Translations under genes and position numbers: made by a program
Part shown: one piece after another, positions 58,191 to 64,000 of the stretch
Layout of the letters: each line of letters begins with the position of its first letter
Numbering within the stretch: the first letter of the stretch is position 1
Notes under the pieces: generated by a model
Databases searched by the model: none
What the model was told of the DNA's origin: nothing
The model's input: the letters and a program-made list of their open reading frames with translations, nothing else
NCBI GenBank assembly: GCA_034509925.1
Contig: CM067527.1
Span: forward strand, 13,599,001-13,663,000
Length of the DNA stretch: 64,000 nt
Source of the DNA: Hirudinaria manillensis
Lineage: Eukaryota; Annelida; Clitellata; Hirudinida; Hirudinidae
Reading direction: 5' to 3'

Positions 58191-60880
58191 TAGTGGAATT
58201 AATTATTCATTAACTTGCTATTCAGACAGGGAGGCGTGGTCTAGTTCATGGCACAGCTCGAGAGATAAGCAAGTTTTTTTTATAATTATTGTTAGAATTG
58301 TAAATTATTGTTGTTCTTTGTTCACTTGTTTTGGTTTTACTTTGTTTGGCTGTTGAATAAAATTAGTTTCTTTAGACTGAGGAGTTTCCAACACTTGTAA
58401 AAAATTATTTCTAAAGTTAAATAATGCTCTTCTAAAAAGCAGAAATGCAATTCTCGTTACCTTGGTAACACTATTTTTCTTATAAGACCAAGTGAAATAA
58501 GAATGTCAGTAGTTAATGCAATGTCATTTAAATGCAATGCATCAACAGCCAGAATTTGATAAATTAATGAGGAAAGTGAGCTAATATTATGGTCCACTAC
58601 AAGACAAAGGCTGGAGTTGATAAGAGCTGATAAGAGGTTAGAACTAAACATATGATAAGATGATAGACTCATGTGATATTTATTACGGGATTGATGTAAT
58701 TTAAATTCCATTATCATTTGGAAATCACTACAACTGAATTCTGCTGAAAATCTGAACAGGTGCCATTTTTTTGGTTGTCTTATCTGGAAATGCATTATAA
58801 CCAGTTGGTTTGTTTGAATGCTGATGGACCAGCAAAAAGCATAAATGAATTTTGAGCAATTATTAAAAAAATATGGAAAAACTAAAACAAATTGTTCAAA
58901 ATGAAAAAAGACAATTTTTAGTGAGCATTCAATCACTGTTTGTAATAACTGTAACATTTAATAGATTTATCAAATTTTACTTAAACTTTGATAAGTTTTC
59001 AGAATTAAAATTTGTCAGAATTTTCCCTTTTTATATTTTGAATCGTTGTTTTTGAAAAATAAAAAAAACTATTTGAAAGTTTAATTCATGTTATTGGTAT
59101 TCTAAAAGAACCACTTTGGTAAGTCATTAATTATAAGTAATTATAAGTTAAGTATATATTAATTATAAGTTATAGTAAGTAATTGTCAAAAAAAAACCTG
59201 GCAATTGCATTGTTAAAGCAGGGTCAATAAAAACATCATAAGTTTCAAAAAATTCTGAATAAAAAAAAGTCCATCGACCTGCAAACTTATGTATAGAGTC
59301 AATTGGATGATTCTGGGAAAAACCCATGACTGAGTTGCTGATGCTTGGAGGACTCTGCAGAACTTTTTGGTGGAATTAATTATTCATGAACTTGCTATTC
59401 AGGCAGGGAGGCGTGGTCTACATCAATAGCTCAATTTTTTCAAGCAAGTTTTGTTGCGCTTATTATTTTGTATCGTAAAAATATTATTTCTAAAATAAAA
59501 AATATTAAACAAAAAATAATATTAAATAAAAGTGTTTACAAAAACAACCTTTTATTCTTTTATAGTTCAAGTGGTAGCTCTGGTCGTGCTGACACCGTAA
59601 GACTTTGTTGTCTTAAAATTTAAAGCAGGCTTTAACTTATAAATGAATTAATTATTAATATAATTAAATATAATAATATAATATTAAACATATAAAATTA
59701 TAATTATAGTTCGATTGTATATTTGAATCACAGTTTGATATTATGAAACAAGAACGACTTGAATTTAATTACATTTAATTACTTATTATAACTTATTATC
59801 ATAATTGTAATAAGTTGTGATAATGATGTTATTATTATTGGTTAATCAATTTGAAAACTATTGTAAGAAACTAGAACCTAAAATTAAGCATTGAATATCT
59901 CTGCCTCTGGGCTCTCTTTTGGTTATCCGTAACTCTTCATCGTCGTCGTCGTCATCATCGTTGCGAACATTAAGTCGACAGATGTCAGTCTTCAAAATCA
60001 AGCGTCAACCGAACGTCTGTTTGCAATCACTTAGCAACAGATGAAATGGTGCGCGCCATTTTCAATTTTTTTTTATTGTCGTCTACGTATAATAATATAT
60101 CACATTGTTATTACATTACAATAATTTTATATAATGATTTTTCTATCACAATTATAATAATTATTATTACAATTACATTATTATTATTATTATTAAAAAT
60201 AACAATTAATCGTTTTTTGTAATAATTAATATTTTATTTGTAACATCTTCCTTGGAACGAGAAAATACGAAAAGTCAGGATCTGAAAGACAGTTCGTAAT
60301 AGAGCCGATCTCATTCAATGCGAGGAACTAAAATAAAGCTCCATTACAACATGGCGTCCGTTTGTAGCCATAGTGACAGTTGAACATTTATGAAGCGCCT
60401 ACTTTTACAGCACGCAACAATTTGAGACATTCATTTCAACTATGAATACGAGAAGAGGAATTTTCTATGACAATTAAAAATTAAATAAATAATTTAATGT
60501 TTATTATTTGTTTATATTATAAGCGAGCTTTGAATGTAAAAGGCGCTACTGCTCCTTGGTTTATAACTTGGATTTTAAAGGATTAAAAAATAAAATAGAA
60601 TAAAGTCTTTAAAAGGATAATAAGTTGACCTTAAAACACATGACCAAGATCACGTTAAAAAATCAATCAACAATTTTAAATAAATAAACAAATAAATAAA
60701 TAAACAAATAAATAAACAAACATATAAAATTACATATTTAATATTGTCTCAATTATTGAATTTAGAAAATAAATCTGGAAAAGTCTCCCATGACAACAGT
60801 TGTTGTTCACAGCAGGACGGAAATGAGAAACGACCACAAAAGACAGGCAGAGGAACATCGGCACGAGAGAACGTCATCAT
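58190..60880. repeat. intergenic with a duplicated element
   Basis: A stretch GGAATTAATTATTCATxAACTTGCTATTCAG, then GGGAGGCGTGGTCTA occurs at 58195-58275 and 59370-59450. An open frame of 166 codons on the minus strand (58457-58957) has no recognised similarity and may be chance. The rest is AT-rich with no gene seen. Confidence 0.45.
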
Positions 60881-61590
60881 CATCATCATCATCGTCGTCG
60901 TCTTCATCACCATCATTGTCATCGTCGTCGTCTTCATCATCATCGGCATCATCACGTGGTTCCTTTGTTTATTTTTTTTATTGTGATGATCGTTTTAATT
61001 TAGTATTGCCTGGAAAGTTACATTTTTTTTCAATTTTGTCATGAATCTGAATTAATTTGTAATGTTTAAATATTGTGTAAAAGGTAATAAAAGTATTGAC
61101 TAACATAATTAAATATATTTATTATAATATTACATTTATTACATTATTATTATTTGTTATTATTATTATTGTTATTAAAATTATATTATGTGGAATGATT
61201 ACATATATGTATGTACCCTATTGCTTACATATACGTCCTTGTGGTGCTTTTGCCGCCACTCAAGTTCCCTTGAATGTCATCAACTCCGACAATGTAAACA
61301 AGAGCGTGTCATCGTCGTCGTCGTCTTCATCATCATCATCATCATCATCTCCATCATCACAGGCGTCGTCGTCGTCATCCTCGCTATTATCGTTCGCCAC
61401 GATTCTTCACCAACATTTTTCTTTTGCCTACCCTTCCCTGTCGTCACTATCACCACCGTCACCATTATCATAACCAATACTTCCATCCTAATCATCATCA
61501 TCATCACAATCATCATCGCAACCATCGCAACCATCGCTACCATCACTATCGTCATCATCATTATCATCACTATCGTCATCATCAAAGCCG
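60880..61590. repeat. CAT/CGT trinucleotide repeat tracts
   Basis: Tracts of ATC/TCG/TCA triplets at about 60883-60950, 61305-61385 and 61475-61590. Several frames on both strands stay open only because the triplets lack stops; these are not genes. They end just beyond the stop codon of the muscarinic receptor. Confidence 0.85.
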
Positions 61591-61593
61591 AAA

Positions 61594-62946
61594 TCAAGAC
61601 ATCTTCCAATCGAATCTGATGATGCGCAAGAAAGCCTGTTTGAACTGTTGATTGGCGAACGCATAGCAGAATGGATTTATAGGACTGTTGAGGTAGCACA
61701 GCCAGTAGGAGATGCTGTACAGAGTGGGGGAGACGCAGCCCTCTGGTTCGGTGGAGCAGAACCCCATGATCATGGATAGGACATGCCAGGGTGTCCAACA
61801 GGTCACGAACGCCCCTAGTATGATGGTAATGGTCTTTAGGGCTTTTCTGGTTCTGTTCTTGTACTTGGTGTGCTGAGAGGCTAACCTCTGCTGTTGCTTT
61901 TGCTCATGCAGTTGTTGCTGTTGTTGTTGATGTTGATGCTGCTGTTGTTGTTGGTAGTGGTTCTGGAGGATGAGTTTTTGTTGCGACTGTTGTTGCAATT
62001 GTTGCTGCTGCTGATGTTGTTGTTGTTGATGTTGTTGACAGTTTTGGCAAAGTTCGGTGGTGGGAGATACTTCCCTTGCTGTTTGTTGATCAAGATCTTT
62101 GAGGCTTTGGCGTTTCTGATCGAAAATGCTGTTGCTTGGACTCAGTTTTTTCGAAGAAAGTCGACGAAGCTGCTCTTTCGGAGAAGTGAAATCGAGTTGT
62201 TGATGTTGCTGTTGTTGTTGTTGTTGGTGATGATGGTGGTGGAGTTGGTGGTTTGGGGAGTGCGAACGCAAGTGAGCCGACGGTAGAGCTGCAAAGGCGA
62301 TACTCGACTGACCAAAGTTGGACAAAACTCTAAAGGAATGTTTGCCATCTGAAAAATGTTTGGGAAAAAGATTTAGGCGGATTTCGACTTTTCGTTTTAA
62401 ATTAATGTCCATTAATTTCAGTTTTCAACTTTGTTTTTATTTATTATCGAAAAATAAATAAATTTTTCACATTATAATGTCGATTGGCTCAATTTATTCA
62501 TAATGTAGTCCGTCCTTAATATAGTCAAATGAAAGACATGTGTATCTGAGTGCATCAATATCCATAAGTCTCTTTTCAATAATAGCATTTTTTTTCAATT
62601 TTAAGGATAAAACTTGTTCAAACATCCAAAAAGTTTCTCATTTTCCATAAACCCATCCATCCGTCCTAGTGTCACGTCTAAAGTACAACCTAGAAAAGCT
62701 AACCATTAGACGAAGAATCATCTTCCTCATCGTAGTCGTCGTCTTCTTCATCAGAATTTCCATGACCTTGTTGACTGCTTCTTCCACCTGTACTAGGGCT
62801 TCTACTACGGATGGCTTCCATGATCCTGGAGGTGAGGTTGAAGTTGGATTTTCCAGATCCATGGTTGTTAGACTTGCTGGAATCTGTTGATGGATGTTCT
62901 CTTTGCTGAGAGGAGTTTGGTTCTGAGGCGGTAAGGTAATTCAGTT
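61594..62946 (-). CDS. mAChR-B-like: muscarinic acetylcholine receptor, type-B-like, 3' exons
   Basis: Two exons joined in phase 1: 62704-62946 and 61594-62348. They encode the end of the third cytoplasmic loop, helices 6 and 7 and the short tail of a class A GPCR. RTRKALKTITIILGAFVTCW starts helix 6, followed by TPWHVLSMIMGFC; helix 7 has SYWLCYLNSPINPFCYAFAN, with the muscarinic WLCYxNSxxNP pattern, then QQFKQAFLRIIR. ANQQFK is typical of protostome type-B and nematode GAR-2 receptors, rather than vertebrate M1-M5. The loop is unusually low in complexity: an acidic run (DEEDDDYDEEDD), then Gln/His tracts encoded by CAA/CAG/CAC. Helices 1-5 should lie beyond 62946, probably outside the window. 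Confidence 0.9.
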
Positions 62947-64000
62947 CTGTTGGCAGAAAGAATGGAAAATGAATGTTTGTACTCAATAGCATGTACTTTG
63001 AGGTTTTAGATTGTTGTGTTTTAGACGTATGCTTTAAAGTAGCTTTAAATAATTATTATATCCACGGTTGCTAGCCTTTAGATATCTGATATTTTAGAAT
63101 TTGAAATCATTATTTTGATAATCAGTATTTTCAAAATTTACTTCAAAAATAAAGTCATTTTGATATTTTGACATCTGAAAAAGTAATTAATGGAAATAAT
63201 TGATTGTTTAGTGAATCGCACAAAAAACTCTGGCAAATCAAATTAATCAAAGATTTTATGACTAGTTAGCGATTCTCGCAAATATGACATTTTCCGTCCC
63301 TGAGTGGTTATATAAGATGCTTCCCTATCCATATTAGACTTCCGGTATATCACCGCGAGTTATAACATAACTTTTTGTTGCATTTAGTATCTTGTCTTAT
63401 TGTACTGTTAGAAAGAGAATTTTTAGAAGAACGTAACATGACTCCAGCTGCAATAATCCTATTCTGATTCTGGAAACGAAACCCTAATTTTTCAACAAAA
63501 TAAAAACAGAAAAAAAACATTCATGCAAATAAGTAAGCAAATAAGAGCGTCTGATTTTTCTGAACAAATATTGACTCAATACCAAATTCTGATCAGCCTC
63601 TATTAGCTTAGCGATCAATACTCCGGGGACGATGAAATTGTTGCAGAATGCCAGGCGATCCAACCCCAAGGCCTGTTTACAAGACCAATAATGATTGATT
63701 TCTGTCCTGGGAAATGGCCCTTGCTTGTGTTCGGCTAATCTAATTTAAGTGTCGCAAGAAGCACCTTAGGATGTTGCCCTAGATTGCATTGGAGGTTAGG
63801 GGTAGGGTTGGGTTAGGGTTAGGGTTAGGGCTTTGTTAGTTGCTCGTGTGGTATTGCTTAGTGTTTTGAGAAGCTTTGTGCGCTAAATATTGAATTAGTG
63901 CAAACCGAATTAAAATCTCGAATTTATCGAAATGCGATACAAACAACATAATCACTAATTGTAACACGATAGACCCAGGAAAGTAAAACAGAATACAAAT
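62947..64000. other. intron or flank of the muscarinic receptor gene
   Basis: No firm feature apart from the telomere-like tract and a possible exon on the minus strand at 63583-63672 (30 codons, AFCNNFIVPGVLIAKLIEAD, with an acceptor and a GTATTG donor) that I cannot place in the receptor. Confidence 0.35.
63793..63830. repeat. short interstitial telomere-like tract
   Basis: About 38 bp of GGTTAGGGGTAGGG followed by three regular TTAGGG units. Flanks are not subtelomeric in any visible way. Confidence 0.75.

Noticed and set aside
58457-58957. 166-codon minus-strand open frame
   Set aside because: No recognisable motif, no matching splice sites, and a frame of this length is not very unlikely in 64 kb; kept only as a remark.
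61096-61651. Several open frames of 75-170 codons on both strands
   Set aside because: They run through ATC/TCG triplet repeats, which contain no stops in any frame; only the muscarinic receptor exon on the minus strand has domain support.
1-64000. CRISPR arrays, bacterial operons, ribosomal RNA or organelle DNA
   Set aside because: No regularly spaced direct repeats, no ribosome-binding-site gene strings and no rRNA-like conserved blocks; intron structure and domain content are those of an animal nuclear genome.

Overview
The window is nuclear DNA of a bilaterian invertebrate animal. It is strongly AT-rich. Its genes are split by many GT-AG introns, and it holds a T-box gene, a PDZ-domain gene, a muscarinic-type receptor and several LTR retrotransposons. 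The muscarinic type-B receptor argues for Bilateria; I cannot name the phylum. All multi-exon models were assembled by eye from reading frame, intron phase and paralogue comparison.

Main content: a family of paralogous receptor genes that I do not recognise from any described system. Three copies, A (8494-17409, +), C (37768-45895, -) and D (47811-54925, -), encode signal peptide, four Ig-like domains, one transmembrane helix, a short linker and a cytoplasmic domain with the fold of spermidine/spermine synthase that lacks the catalytic Asp motif. A fourth gene, B (20713-23105, -), encodes the same domain alone, without signal peptide, Ig or membrane segment. A truncated copy of the end of B lies at 204-6008. 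I infer a cell-surface recognition family signalling through a polyamine-synthase-like pseudoenzyme, with B as a possible soluble partner or ancestor.

Layout: 1-7000, inverted duplicate of the B 3' end, split by an intact Ty3-type retrotransposon (436-5898). 7250-7620, LINE fragment. 8494-17409, gene A, with three LTR insertions in its Ig3-Ig4 intron. 18270-19400, repeats. 19685-23105, other duplicate arm and gene B. 23556-26763, solo LTR, a DNA transposon with about 0.5 kb inverted termini carrying a dead C48 protease/PHD gene, and a MITE-like element. 27640-31581, PDZ-domain gene. 32849-33466, last exons of an unidentified membrane protein. 33658-36733, Tbx20-like gene. 37768-54925, receptor genes C and D, a non-autonomous SAP-domain LTR element inside C and a second MITE copy inside D. 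55000-60500, repeats, three micro-ORFs with signal-peptide-like starts, no recognised gene. 60880-61590, trinucleotide repeats. 61594-62946, 3' exons of a muscarinic acetylcholine receptor. 63793-63830, short interstitial TTAGGG tract.

The LTR elements share a primer-binding site matching the 3' end of leucine tRNA, a purine tract and 4-bp AT-rich target duplications. Several sit in introns of the receptor family, which therefore keeps its coding potential.
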